53,286 nt of DNA from Streptococcaceae bacterium (GCA_031254115.1 JAIRUZ010000040.1:1-53286); one strand, 5' to 3'; shown: positions 43,201 to 50,879, numbered from the stretch's first letter. Numbers and translations are program-made. The notes: generated from the letters alone by a model not told the origin.

Positions 43201-43871
43201 ACTTGCGGCGACGCTGGCGGCAAATCCGCGTACCAATCATAAAACGACATCATCTCGCCGCCTAAAAGCGAGAGAAAGCGACTGCCCGCAGCAAACGAAA
43301 TCATCGACTGTGCAGGAATCGGTGAAAAGCCCGCAATTCGGTCGGGTCCATATTTTTTGATAGTAAAGCCAAGCATCGCGGTGATAATTTCGAGCGCATC
43401 ATCCCACGTGACGCGCACAAGCCCGCCATGCCCACGCGCCGATTTATAGGCTTCTGCTTTTTCAGGAGCTTCAACGATTGATGCCCACGCTTTTACTTTA
43501 TCGTCCGCGAATTCTTCTTTGGCGGCCTCCCAAAGCGTCCACAAAACGCCGCGCACATAAGGATATTTGATGCGCAGTGGGCTGTATTCATACCAGCTAA
43601 AGCTCGCCCCACGCGGGCAACCACGCGGCTCAAAATCTGGCATATTCGGCCCACACGTCGGATAATCCGTTGCCTGATGCTCCCACGTGATGAGCCCTTC
43701 TTTCACATAAACATTCCACGAGCACGAGCCCGTGCAATTAACACCGTGCGTCGTTCGCACCACTTTATCGTGCGCCCAGCGACGCCGATACGTCTCTTCC
43801 CAGCGGCGCTCCGACTTCTCCAGCTGAGAAAATGAACCGTTGAACTTTTCTGTTTTTGTGAAAAATTTCAT
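40248..43871 (-). CDS. narG: Respiratory nitrate reductase alpha subunit
   Basis: The 1207-residue molybdoenzyme holds bis-MGD and a 4Fe-4S cluster (HGVNCTGSCSWNVYV ... CGPNMPDFEPRGCPRGASFSWYEYSPLR in part) and reduces nitrate to nitrite on the cytoplasmic side. GSRFLSLLGGEMMSFYDWYADLPPASP (in part) and WGSNVPLTRTPDAHF (with the molybdenum region) are NarG-specific. There is no twin-arginine signal, normal for NarG. Full length. It needs the cofactor made by the adjacent moa/moe/mob genes. The palindrome is read as PLSALTGN near the C-terminus. Confidence 0.97.
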   Translation of the reverse strand: MKFFTKTEKFNGSFSQLEKSERRWEETYRRRWAHDKVVRTTHGVNCTGSCSWNVYVKEGLITWEHQATDYPTCGPNMPDFEPRGCPRGASFSWYEYSPLRIKYPYVRGVLWTLWEAAKEEFADDKVKAWASIVEAPEKAEAYKSARGHGGLVRVTWDDALEIITAMLGFTIKKYGPDRIAGFSPIPAQSMISFAAGSRFLSLLGGEMMSFYDWYADLPPASPQVWGEQTDVPESSDWYNSGYLMMWGSNVPLTRTPDAHFMTEVRYKGTKVVAVSPDYAENVKFADNWLAPHPGTDAALAQGMTHVILEEFYMKRSTPYFDNYVKQYTDLPFLVILDEKEGNHTAGRFLRLSDLRGEKASENAAWKPVLIDENDGEIKVPNGTIGQRWDEHEKWNLKLDGIAPALSVGNHQLTEIQFPYFDENGARTLTRKVAAKYVRFENGEAHLVATVFDLLIAQYGFNDNNNTVYTPAWASVVTGVKASVIRQIAREFAQNAVDTQGKSMVIMGAGINQWFNSDMTYRAIFNLIMLCGTEGVNGGGWAHYVGQEKLRPAEGWAAIAFANDWNKGAARQQNGPSFWYFHSDQWKYDELDNEALKNPLAKKTANSYKHPADYNQLAIRLGWLPSYPQLNRNSLDFVKEYGTLDEAQVRAKVVAELKAGSLEFAAQAPDRTENQPKALFVWRSNLFSSSAKGQEYFMKHLLGAENGLMARTNENFKPDEMEWVDDEVKGKLDLVVTLDFRMVATPMYSDIVLPAATWYEKEDLSSTDMHPFIHPFNAAVSPLWESKTDWQIFRQLAKKFSELAEKEFTEPVYDLHLSPIMHDTKGELAQPFGKVKDWKKGEIDAIPGVTMPNIKLVKRDYTKIYEQFVTLGPALENGRVGAIGLSYPIGEEYTALKDKLGATDAGLPSIYDEKRVANAILRLSSASNGAVSRKAWEAAEEEHGVPLADIASGYVHTDMDFESITVQPSAAIPTPIGTSANVGDERYSSFSLQIRRLVPFRTLTGRQQFYMDHEIFEEYGEQLTTYKPTLPPHVMGPKDREIAPSAGRELTLRYMTPHGKWNIHTMYGDNLEMLTLFRGGPVVWISNEDAADAAIKDNDWVEVYNRNGVFTCRAVVSHRMPKGTLYSYHGQDMTVNSPLSALTGNRGGSHNAPTQIQLKPTQMVGGYAQLSYGWNYYGPIGNQRDLYCNVRKLDTVDWPSEPKKGGRK
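40446..40459. repeat. Iterated palindrome copy 12 (LSALT frame)
   Basis: Perfect TGTCAGCGCTGACA near the 3' end of narG. Confidence 0.95.
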
Positions 43872-43916
43872 ATCTGAAAACCTTTCTTAAAAGGGTAATG
43901 TCTAACTTACAGATTC

Positions 43917-43945
43917 AGTATAGCAAAAAGCCCTTACATCCGCAA
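43917..43945 (-). promoter_or_regulatory. nar operon promoter
   Basis: On the minus strand TTGCGG (complement of 43940-43945), 17 nt, TGC-TATACT (-10, complement of 43917-43922). The leader of about 38 nt contains AAAGG about 10 nt before the narG ATG, partly paired in a small ACCCTTTT/AAAGGT hairpin. Confidence 0.75.
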
Positions 43946-43955
43946 GGATAAAGAG

Positions 43956-43973
43956 TGTAAAGCTTCTTTTACA
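43956..43973. promoter_or_regulatory. 18-bp inverted repeat upstream of the nar promoter
   Basis: TGTAAA-N6-TTTACA lies 10 bp upstream of the -35, centred about 54 bp before the predicted start of transcription. It resembles a CRP/FNR-family or Rex-type operator in symmetry but matches neither consensus exactly. Confidence 0.5.
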
Positions 43974-44037
43974 AAGTCTGAAAACGCAATCATAACGCCG
44001 TTTTCCGACACTCTGTTGTTTATTTTTTAATTAGACT

Positions 44038-44148
44038 TGTTTCATCACCCGTTTTGCTTTTGAAGACCAACCGAGCTTTGCGTTCATTGACTCGGCGCGC
44101 GCGCCGAGCGCTAAAGCGAGTTGGGCGAAAAAGCAGGGTTATGAAACA
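44038..44148. repeat. Branched inverted-repeat element (MITE-like or structured RNA)
   Basis: Outer arms TGTTTCAT-N-ACCC...TGCTTTT (44038-44061) pair with 44129-44148, with one mismatch and a 4-nt bulge. An inner stem pairs CCAAC and GCTTTGCG (44067-44082) with 44109-44124, and the centre is a perfect 18-bp palindrome CTCGGCGCGCGCGCCGAG (44091-44108). No coding frame spans it, and no clear target duplication flanks it. Confidence 0.6.
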
Positions 44149-44160
44149 GATTCAATAAAC

Positions 44161-44197
44161 AAAAAAATCCCGAGCGGAAATTCCGGACGAGATTTTT
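44161..44197 (-). terminator. clpE terminator
   Basis: On the minus strand AAAATCTCG...CGGGATTTTTTT arms enclose GGAATTTCC; imperfect but long stem followed by seven T, just after the clpE stop codon. Confidence 0.78.
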
Positions 44198-44202
44198 AGT
44201 GT

Positions 44203-46458
44203 TTAATTATTTTCTGTGATTTCTTCAGTTTTGTCAGCGCTGACAGGGTCTGCTTGTGCGCTCTGATTGACAATCACAATCTTGTCATCGATGACATCTG
44301 CGAGCAAGTTTTTATTTTCAGGGTGCTCGATATAAAAATCAGCAATCGGATCCTCGATATTGTCCTGAATCGTGCGGCGCAATGGCCGCGCGCCCATTTT
44401 CGGATCGTAACCCAAATCAACCAATTTTTCCTTGGCCGCCTGCGTGACGCTCAGATGAATGTCATTTTTCGCAATCTGCGCATTGACCTCTTCAAGCATC
44501 AAATCAACGATCTGTAAGAGATTTTCCTTCGACAATGGCGCGAATTCGATAATCGCATCAAAACGGTTCATGAATTCAGGATTAAAGAAATCGCCCAGCT
44601 GATTGAGAACGCTGTTCGTACGCCCTTCACGCGCCGCGCCAAAGCCAACATTTGCCTCCGCGTGCCCCGTACCCGCGTTGCTCGTCATGATGATAATCGT
44701 ATCTTTAAACGAGACTGTGCGGCCTTGCGAGTCCGTCAAACGGCCATCGTCAAGAATTTGCAAGAACATGTGCATCACATCTGGATGCGCTTTTTCGACC
44801 TCGTCAAGCAAAATCACGCTGTACGGATTGCGCCGCACTTTCTCGGTCAATTGCCCCGCCTCATCGTAGCCGATGTATCCTGGAGGCGCACCAACGAGCT
44901 TCGCCACGCTGTGCTTCTCCATGTATTCGCTCATGTCAAAACGAATCATATTGTCCGCCGAGCCGAAAAGCTCCACTGAAAGCTGCTTGGCAAGTTCCGT
45001 TTTGCCCACGCCTGTTGGGCCGACAAAGAGAAAGCTGCCAATAGGACGATTAGGCTTTCCGAGCCCGACGCGCGAACGTCTAACCGCTTTTGCAATTTTG
45101 TCAATCGCTTCGTCTTGGCCAATGACATGCGCACGCAAATCACCCGCCAAATTAATCAGCTGCTTTTGTTCCTTGTCTTTGAGCTCGCCAACTGGAATAT
45201 TCGTCTTTTGCTCAACAATTGCCTCAATATCATGCTCATCAATGATTGGCGTTTCGCTCTCATCAAGCTCCACATTTTGCATCGCTCTAAGCTTTTCAAT
45301 CGTATCTCTCAGATTTGCCGCTTTTTCGTAATCTTCATTTTGCAGCGCGTCATTTTTTTGCGCCTCAGCCTCAACCAGACGCTTCGCGATTTCTTCTTTG
45401 TCAACAAATTTAAGCGTCAGATTTTTCTTCGAGCCTGACTCGTCAAGCAAGTCAATCGCCTTATCTGGCATGAAACGATCTTGAATATAACGATTTGAAA
45501 GCACAGCAGCGGCTTCAATTGCTGCGTCCGTGTATCTCACGTGATGATAATCCTCATAGCGTTTTTGAATCCCTTTGAGAATCGTGATTGTCTCCTCCAC
45601 GCTCGGCTCATCAACCTGAACAGGCTGCATACGACGCTCGAGCGCCGCATCTTTTTCAATAATGCGGTATTCATTCAGCGTGGTTGCACCAACGAGTTGC
45701 AATTCGCCGCGTGCGAGCGCAGGTTTTAAAATATTACCCGCGTCCATTGAGCCGTCTCCAGCAGAGCCCGCACCGACAATCTCGTGAATCTCATCAATGA
45801 ATAAAATCACGTCTTTGCGTTTTCTGATTTCGTCCATGAGCTTCTTCATGCGCTCCTCAAATTGACCGCGAATGCCCGTCCCTTGGACAAGCGATACAAC
45901 GTCCAAGCGAATAACGGATTTATTCAGAAGTTTTTGTGGCACGTCACCGTCCACGATTTTTTGTGCGAGCCCTTCAACAACCGCCGTTTTACCGACGCCA
46001 GGCTCTCCAATCAACACGGGATTATTTTTCGTGCGGCGATTTAAAATCTCAATCACGCGCGTGATTTCCTCATCACGTCCAATCACGGGATCAATATCGC
46101 CTGCTTGCGCCTGCTTCGTCACATTGATACCAAATTCGCCAAGCAAACCCTTGTCTTTACGCGGCGGGCGATTATTGCCGCCTGACTGCGGCTGCATTTG
46201 TGGCGATTGCATGCCGCCCAGATTCCCAAAGAAATTCTCAAACGGATTAAATCCTTGTGGCTCCTGCGGTTGCGCGTTTCCTTCGTCATTTCCTGTCAAA
46301 TTGAAAAAAGCTTCCTGACCACCAGATTTCATGATTTGATAGCAATTTTGGCAGAGATTCGTCTGCTTGCGTTGCCCGTTGACGTTCGTATAAAGATGAA
46401 TCGTCGCTTCATTCATATTGCAATTTTGGCATAAGTTTTTATTATTTTCGTCAAACAT
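44203..46458 (-). CDS. clpE: ClpE ATPase (HSP100 family)
   Basis: The 751-residue unfoldase has the ClpE-specific N-terminal zinc finger ([14 protein letters not shown] ... TNLCQNC), a Gly/Gln/Asn-rich linker, the first AAA+ module ([29 protein letters not shown]), a short coiled coil (about 390-420) and the second AAA+ module ([28 protein letters not shown]). It works with ClpP in heat and puromycin stress. CtsR boxes in its promoter agree with its family regulation. The palindrome is read as VSADKTEE near the C-terminus. Confidence 0.96.
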   Translation of the reverse strand: MFDENNKNLCQNCNMNEATIHLYTNVNGQRKQTNLCQNCYQIMKSGGQEAFFNLTGNDEGNAQPQEPQGFNPFENFFGNLGGMQSPQMQPQSGGNNRPPRKDKGLLGEFGINVTKQAQAGDIDPVIGRDEEITRVIEILNRRTKNNPVLIGEPGVGKTAVVEGLAQKIVDGDVPQKLLNKSVIRLDVVSLVQGTGIRGQFEERMKKLMDEIRKRKDVILFIDEIHEIVGAGSAGDGSMDAGNILKPALARGELQLVGATTLNEYRIIEKDAALERRMQPVQVDEPSVEETITILKGIQKRYEDYHHVRYTDAAIEAAAVLSNRYIQDRFMPDKAIDLLDESGSKKNLTLKFVDKEEIAKRLVEAEAQKNDALQNEDYEKAANLRDTIEKLRAMQNVELDESETPIIDEHDIEAIVEQKTNIPVGELKDKEQKQLINLAGDLRAHVIGQDEAIDKIAKAVRRSRVGLGKPNRPIGSFLFVGPTGVGKTELAKQLSVELFGSADNMIRFDMSEYMEKHSVAKLVGAPPGYIGYDEAGQLTEKVRRNPYSVILLDEVEKAHPDVMHMFLQILDDGRLTDSQGRTVSFKDTIIIMTSNAGTGHAEANVGFGAAREGRTNSVLNQLGDFFNPEFMNRFDAIIEFAPLSKENLLQIVDLMLEEVNAQIAKNDIHLSVTQAAKEKLVDLGYDPKMGARPLRRTIQDNIEDPIADFYIEHPENKNLLADVIDDKIVIVNQSAQADPVSADKTEEITENN
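44232..44245. repeat. Iterated palindrome copy 13 (VSAD frame)
   Basis: Perfect TGTCAGCGCTGACA close to the end of clpE. Confidence 0.95.
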
Positions 46459-46483
46459 AAGTTGAAACCTCCATTTTTAATTG

Positions 46484-46492
46484 ATTGTATCA
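46484..46492 (-). promoter_or_regulatory. Possible second clpE -10 box
   Basis: TGATACAAT (complement of 46484-46492) lies 25 nt before the clpE ATG, with GGAGG between them. No acceptable -35 was found, so this is secondary to the promoter at 46582-46610. Confidence 0.4.
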
Positions 46493-46527
46493 TTTTTATC
46501 TTACTCAAAGGTTAAATGCTCTTGTTG

Positions 46528-46551
46528 GCTTCTATCAGCGCTGACAGAAGC
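46528..46551. repeat. Hairpin in the clpE leader built on the iterated palindrome
   Basis: GCTTCTATCAGC/GCTGACAGAAGC forms a 12-bp stem with one mismatch around a one-mismatch copy (46533-46546) of the palindrome. It lies in the predicted 5' leader of clpE. Confidence 0.65.
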
Positions 46552-46552
46552 T

Positions 46553-46569
46553 TTTGACCATTGCTGACC
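46553..46569 (-). promoter_or_regulatory. CtsR box 2
   Basis: Minus strand GGTCAGCAATGGTCAAA, matching the direct-repeat CtsR operator in both GGTCA halves, just downstream of the predicted transcription start. Confidence 0.7.
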
Positions 46570-46581
46570 TTTGATAAATTG

Positions 46582-46610
46582 ATTATATCATATTGGTCAA
46601 GAAAGGTCAA
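46582..46610 (-). promoter_or_regulatory. clpE main promoter
   Basis: TTGACC (complement of 46605-46610), 17 nt and TATAAT (complement of 46582-46587) with a TGA extension. Confidence 0.8.
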
Positions 46611-46611
46611 A
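46595..46611 (+). promoter_or_regulatory. CtsR box 1
   Basis: GGTCAAGAAAGGTCAAA, one mismatch from the CtsR operator RGTCAAANANRGTCAAA, overlapping the clpE -35. Confidence 0.82.
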
Positions 46612-46643
46612 TTTCAGGATTCATTTCCGATCATTTAATCGTC

Positions 46644-49600
46644 TTAATGTTCGGTTTTTTCGTCTGGAATGTCGTCAAACTTGACGGAAACGATTTTTGA
46701 GATGCCTGCTGCTTGCATCGTCACGCCATAAAGGACGCGGCTTGCGGCCATCGTGCCTTTTCGGTGCGTCACGACGATAAATTGATTCGAAGAGTCAAAA
46801 TGATTCATGTAATCGCCGAAACGTTTGACATTGGCTTCATCGAGCGCGGCTTCGACCTCGTCAAGGACAACGAACGGCACCGTGCGCACGCGCAAAACCG
46901 CAAAAAGGAGCGCGAGCGCCGTCAGAGCTTTTTCGCCACCCGACATCAGCGAAAGGCTCGCAAGCTTTTTGCCTGGCGGCTGAACAGCGATTTCGATACC
47001 TGCACTCAGCAAATCGGGGCTCGTGAGAATCAAATCGGCATTGCCACCAGCAAACATTTGGCGAAACGTCGTCTGAAAACTTTCACGAATTGCGTCAAAC
47101 GCTGTTTTAAAGCGTACTTTGACTTCGTCGTCAATTTCTGAAATATTGTCTTCAAGCAATTTGCGCGCCGCGTCCAAATCTGCTTTTTGCGTGGTATAGA
47201 GCGCGTAGCGCGCGTTGACTTCCTCAAACTGCGTGATGGCCTCGAGGTTCACAGGGCCAAGCGTGCGAATCTCGCGCTCCAGCTTTTTGAGCTCTTTTTC
47301 AGCTTCTGCCAGCTGTTCCAATGGTTGCGCCTGCGCGAGCGCCGCGTCATACGAAAGATGGAAATCCTCGGAAAGCGAGAGTTGCTGCGCGCGCAGCGTT
47401 TTTTCAAGCTGCTCAAGTTGAAATTCAAAACGCGTTTGCTGCGTGCGAAGCGCTTGATTTTCCTCGAGCGTCGCATGATTACGCGCCTCCAAATCTTCAA
47501 GCTGTGCCGCATAATCATCACGGCTCATGCGTAACGAGACCTGAGCCACTTGCAATTCTTGCACTTTTTCTTCGGCCTGCGTGAGTTGCGCGCGTAACTG
47601 CTGCGTGTCAGCTGGCGTGTCCGTCGCTTCGGCGGACATTGCCGTTTTCTCGGCTGCAAGCTCTGACAATAGCGCCGCAAGACGCGTTTGTTCTGACTTT
47701 GTATGTTCCAAATCGCTTGAAATTTCTTGTGCTTTGACTTTTGCGTTTGTCAGCTGAGCCGATTTTTCAGTTTTTAGCTGATTGACTGCAGAAGAATTCT
47801 CTTGAATGCTGATTTCTTGCGCTTCAAGCGCCGTTTTTTGCGCCGCAATTTCTGTCAGCGCTGACAGAATAGTTTCATTGTCCGCTTGCAACTTACCGAG
47901 CAATGATGCGTCAGACGCGCTTGTAGAGAGCGTCACGAGCTCGCTTAAATCTGCAACGGTTTGCGCAAGCTGTGCCGCCTGCGTTTTCAGGCGTTCCTCT
48001 GTCAGCCGCATGGCTTCGCCTTGCGCACGCACGTCTGACAATTCTTTTGACAACTGTGTTTGCTGCGCCGCGAGCGCCTCAACCTGTGTTTCAGAGCTTT
48101 TGAGCGCTGCGTCAGCAGCTGCCAATTGACCGCGCAATTTCTCTATTTCAGCAGCCGTGAAAGTGGTTGAATTTTTCCCGCGCGAGCCGCCCGCGTAAGA
48201 ACCGCCGGGATTAATCTGCGTGCCGTCGAGCGTCACGATGCGCGCCGTGAAATTCAAAAGCCTCGCAATTGCCGTGGCATGCTCGCTCGTGTCAACAATG
48301 ACCGTTGCCCCCAGCAAATTTGAAAAAGCAGGCGTCAATTGCGGCGCAAACGTCACCAAATTTACCGCCAAATCAATAAAACCTGGCTGATTTTTAACAC
48401 GGGCAAGCTCTCTGAAATCGCGCGGTTTGATGGTCGTTAGCGGCAGAAAAGTTGCGCGCCCCAGCCGTTTTTCGCGTAAAAAACGAATCGCCGCTTGCGC
48501 ATCGTGCTCATTTTCCGTGATGATATTTTGGGACGCCGCGCCAAGCGCTACATCAAGCGCCGTCGCATAGCTTTCGTCAAACGTCAGCAAATCACTGACA
48601 ACGCCAACGAGGCCTGATAACGCACCATTTTGCATGACCGCGCGCACGCCCGCGTAAAGATTGCTGTGATTCGCACGAATGCGCTCCAAACTCTCAATTT
48701 GCGCCGTAAGTTTCTGCCGCGTCTGCAACGCTTGAAATTGCGCGTTTTTGGCCGCTTCAAGTTCTTTTGCCAGACGCTGATCAGCCGCATTTTTACGTGT
48801 AAATTCTTTTACAAGCGTCGTAACTTTTTCAGAAGCTTCTGCAAGCGCGCTATTTGTGCTCGAAAATTCCGCTTTTAGAAGCGCCAATTTTTCTTGATTT
48901 GCCGCATTTTCCGCGTCCTCGCTCGCTGCACGCGCCATCCTATTTTCAACATCGGCGCGATTTTTCGTCAGCGCGTTTGAAAGCGTCGCCTCGCGATTGA
49001 CAAGCGCCAGATAATCCTCGCGAAGCTTTGCGAGGACGGCTTCTGGCGACTCTGCAAATGCGGCCAATTCGGCTGTCAGCTCATCAATTTCAGCTGTCGC
49101 CTTGTCTTTTTCGGCTGTCAGTCGCGACAAAACCTCCAAAGCGCGCGACAATTCCTGCTCGGCCGTCGCTTCTTGCTCTGTCAGCTGCGACGTGCGCGCG
49201 GCGCGCTCTGAGCTTGATTTCTCGGCCGATTTTGCTTGTTCTTGCGCAACGGCAAGCGTGCGTTCAAGAGTCGCTTTCAGATCTGACACGCTCAAAATTT
49301 CACTTTGCAATTGCTCAAACTGCGCTTCTGCTTCGTTTCGCTTATTTTTTATTTCGGCAACTTCACGTGCATAAACAGCTTGACTTTCTGTCAGCGCTGA
49401 CAGCTTTTCAGACACATCAGCCAACGCGGCCACAGCCTCTGCGCGCTTTTCAAGTGCAAGGCGCACATTTTCAACCAGAACTGAAAGCGCCAAACGGCCG
49501 CGCGCACTATCCAATTCTTGAAATTTCAGCGCATTTTCTCGCTGCACACGCAACGGCGCCAATTGTCCACTCAGCTCAAAAATAATATCTTCGAGTCGGT

Positions 49601-50165
49601 CGAGATTTTCCTGTGTGTGTTTGAGCTTGGTTTCGGTCTCATTTTTCGAGGTTTTGTAGCGCATCACGCCCGCGGCCTCTTCAAAAATCGCGCGCCTATC
49701 TTCTGGCTTGCTGTTAAAAATTCCCTCAATCCGCCCTTGTGAAATAATAGACAAACTATCGCGCCCAGTTCCTGAATCCATAAACAGCGCCGTAATATCT
49801 TTCAGACGACATTTTTTCCCGTTGATTCGAAACTCCGAGTCGCCGTTTCGGTACAAACGCCTGCTCACCACCACGCGCTCAGCGTCAAGCGCAAGCTCAC
49901 GGTCGCCATTATCAAACGACGCCACGACCTCCGCATAATTCATCGGGTTGCGCTTTTCGGTGCCCGAAAAAATCACGTCGGGCATTTTCCCGCCGCGCAA
50001 TGATTTCGCTGATTGCTCGCCCATGACCCAGCGAAGCGCCTCCGTGATATTCGATTTCCCCGAACCATTTGGCCCTACAATCGCCGTGATTCCGCGGTCA
50101 AATTCAATTTTTGTACGCTCAGCAAAAGACTTGAAGCCCACAATCTCAAGTTGCTTTAAAAACAT
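46644..50165 (-). CDS. smc: Chromosome segregation protein SMC
   Basis: The 1173-residue condensin ATPase has Walker A GPNGSGKSN (about 32-40), two long coiled-coil arms, a hinge with SGLVGVVSDLLTFDESYATAL (in part) near residues 510-660, the C-motif LSLMSGGEKALTALALLF and Walker B FVVLDEVEAALDEAN. With ScpAB it organises the chromosome. The ATG overlaps the rnc stop (TAATG). Two palindrome copies lie in its coiled coils. No terminator hairpin was seen between smc and clpE. Confidence 0.96.
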   Translation of the reverse strand: MFLKQLEIVGFKSFAERTKIEFDRGITAIVGPNGSGKSNITEALRWVMGEQSAKSLRGGKMPDVIFSGTEKRNPMNYAEVVASFDNGDRELALDAERVVVSRRLYRNGDSEFRINGKKCRLKDITALFMDSGTGRDSLSIISQGRIEGIFNSKPEDRRAIFEEAAGVMRYKTSKNETETKLKHTQENLDRLEDIIFELSGQLAPLRVQRENALKFQELDSARGRLALSVLVENVRLALEKRAEAVAALADVSEKLSALTESQAVYAREVAEIKNKRNEAEAQFEQLQSEILSVSDLKATLERTLAVAQEQAKSAEKSSSERAARTSQLTEQEATAEQELSRALEVLSRLTAEKDKATAEIDELTAELAAFAESPEAVLAKLREDYLALVNREATLSNALTKNRADVENRMARAASEDAENAANQEKLALLKAEFSSTNSALAEASEKVTTLVKEFTRKNAADQRLAKELEAAKNAQFQALQTRQKLTAQIESLERIRANHSNLYAGVRAVMQNGALSGLVGVVSDLLTFDESYATALDVALGAASQNIITENEHDAQAAIRFLREKRLGRATFLPLTTIKPRDFRELARVKNQPGFIDLAVNLVTFAPQLTPAFSNLLGATVIVDTSEHATAIARLLNFTARIVTLDGTQINPGGSYAGGSRGKNSTTFTAAEIEKLRGQLAAADAALKSSETQVEALAAQQTQLSKELSDVRAQGEAMRLTEERLKTQAAQLAQTVADLSELVTLSTSASDASLLGKLQADNETILSALTEIAAQKTALEAQEISIQENSSAVNQLKTEKSAQLTNAKVKAQEISSDLEHTKSEQTRLAALLSELAAEKTAMSAEATDTPADTQQLRAQLTQAEEKVQELQVAQVSLRMSRDDYAAQLEDLEARNHATLEENQALRTQQTRFEFQLEQLEKTLRAQQLSLSEDFHLSYDAALAQAQPLEQLAEAEKELKKLEREIRTLGPVNLEAITQFEEVNARYALYTTQKADLDAARKLLEDNISEIDDEVKVRFKTAFDAIRESFQTTFRQMFAGGNADLILTSPDLLSAGIEIAVQPPGKKLASLSLMSGGEKALTALALLFAVLRVRTVPFVVLDEVEAALDEANVKRFGDYMNHFDSSNQFIVVTHRKGTMAASRVLYGVTMQAAGISKIVSVKFDDIPDEKTEH
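47853..47866. repeat. Iterated palindrome copy 14 (LSALT frame)
   Basis: Perfect TGTCAGCGCTGACA in the C-terminal coiled coil of smc. Confidence 0.95.
49389..49402. repeat. Iterated palindrome copy 15 (LSALT frame)
   Basis: Perfect TGTCAGCGCTGACA in the N-terminal coiled coil of smc. Confidence 0.95.
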
Positions 50166-50854
50166 TACACATGCGCCCTTCTAAAGGCATCTTGTGCCGC
50201 TTGTTGCTCAGCCGCTTTCTTTGATTTCCCTTCGCCGCGCCCCAGCACGCTCTCATTTTCCACAACTTCTACGACAAAAAGCTTATCGTGCGCGGGGCCA
50301 ACCTCATCGACCACGCGGTAAACAATTTCCGTGTCGCCTTTCGCTTGCAACACTTCTTGCAAGGCTGTTTTGTAATCCGTCACCGCCTCAAATGTCCGCG
50401 CTTCAATCGTCGGGAGCACCACACGCGCCAAAAACGTTTCTACCGCTGCCATGCCACGATCCATCAAAACCGCGCCCAAAAATGCCTCAAACAAATTTTC
50501 GAGATTTGTGTCACGATTTCGCCCGCCCGATTTTTCCTCGCCATTGCCTAAAAGTAAAAACGCATCAAATCCGCAGCGCCGCGAAAATTCAGCCAACGAC
50601 TCCGAGCGGACAATCTGGCTGCGCAGCTTTGAAAGCTCGCCCTCAGGCATCTCTGGATAGGCTTCAAATAAATACTTTGAAATCACCACTTCAAGAGCCG
50701 CGTCTCCCAAAAACTCCAACCGCTCATTGTTGGCCGTCTTTGGCAGACGCATCTCATTTTGATACGAGCTATGCGTAAATGCTGTCATGAGCAAACTCAA
50801 ATCTTGAAACTCCAGCGCATAATTTCTCTTTAAAAACGTTACTAAATCTTCCAT
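50165..50854 (-). CDS. rnc: Ribonuclease III
   Basis: The 229-residue endonuclease has the signature NERLEFLGDAALEVVISKYLF with catalytic acidic residues, a second acidic cluster (NLFEAFLGAVLMDRG) and a C-terminal double-stranded RNA-binding domain ending GKSKKAAEQQAAQDAFRRA. It matures rRNA and degrades duplex RNA. It heads the rnc-smc operon with a leaderless promoter. Confidence 0.96.
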   Translation of the reverse strand: MEDLVTFLKRNYALEFQDLSLLMTAFTHSSYQNEMRLPKTANNERLEFLGDAALEVVISKYLFEAYPEMPEGELSKLRSQIVRSESLAEFSRRCGFDAFLLLGNGEEKSGGRNRDTNLENLFEAFLGAVLMDRGMAAVETFLARVVLPTIEARTFEAVTDYKTALQEVLQAKGDTEIVYRVVDEVGPAHDKLFVVEVVENESVLGRGEGKSKKAAEQQAAQDAFRRAHV

Positions 50855-50869
50855 ACCCTTATTATAGCA
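50855..50869 (-). promoter_or_regulatory. Leaderless extended -10 promoter of rnc-smc
   Basis: TGCTATAAT (complement of 50861-50869), then AAGGGT, then ATG at 50854. Confidence 0.78.
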
Positions 50870-50879
50870 TTTTAGGGTA

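Larger units (their letters stand above)
43872..44202. other. Intergenic region narG-clpE (331 bp), contents
   Basis: Going from narG outward this gap holds the nar promoter (43917-43945), an 18-bp inverted repeat (43956-43973), an AT-rich stretch without features I can name (about 43980-44037), a 111-bp branched inverted-repeat element (44038-44148) and the clpE terminator (44161-44197). No gene was recognised. Confidence 0.8.

Noticed and set aside
43900-43990. FNR box in the nar promoter
   Set aside because: No TTGAT-N4-ATCAA or close variant was found; only the TGTAAA-N6-TTTACA repeat is present.
46612-46643. Terminator after smc
   Set aside because: Only weak AT-rich pairing is visible and no T-run follows, so I could not support one.
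49028-49585. 185-codon plus-strand frame opposite smc
   Set aside because: Shadow of the coiled-coil codon pattern of smc.
50194-50778. 194-codon plus-strand frame opposite rnc
   Set aside because: Complement of the conserved rnc gene; no start signals or homology-like motifs.
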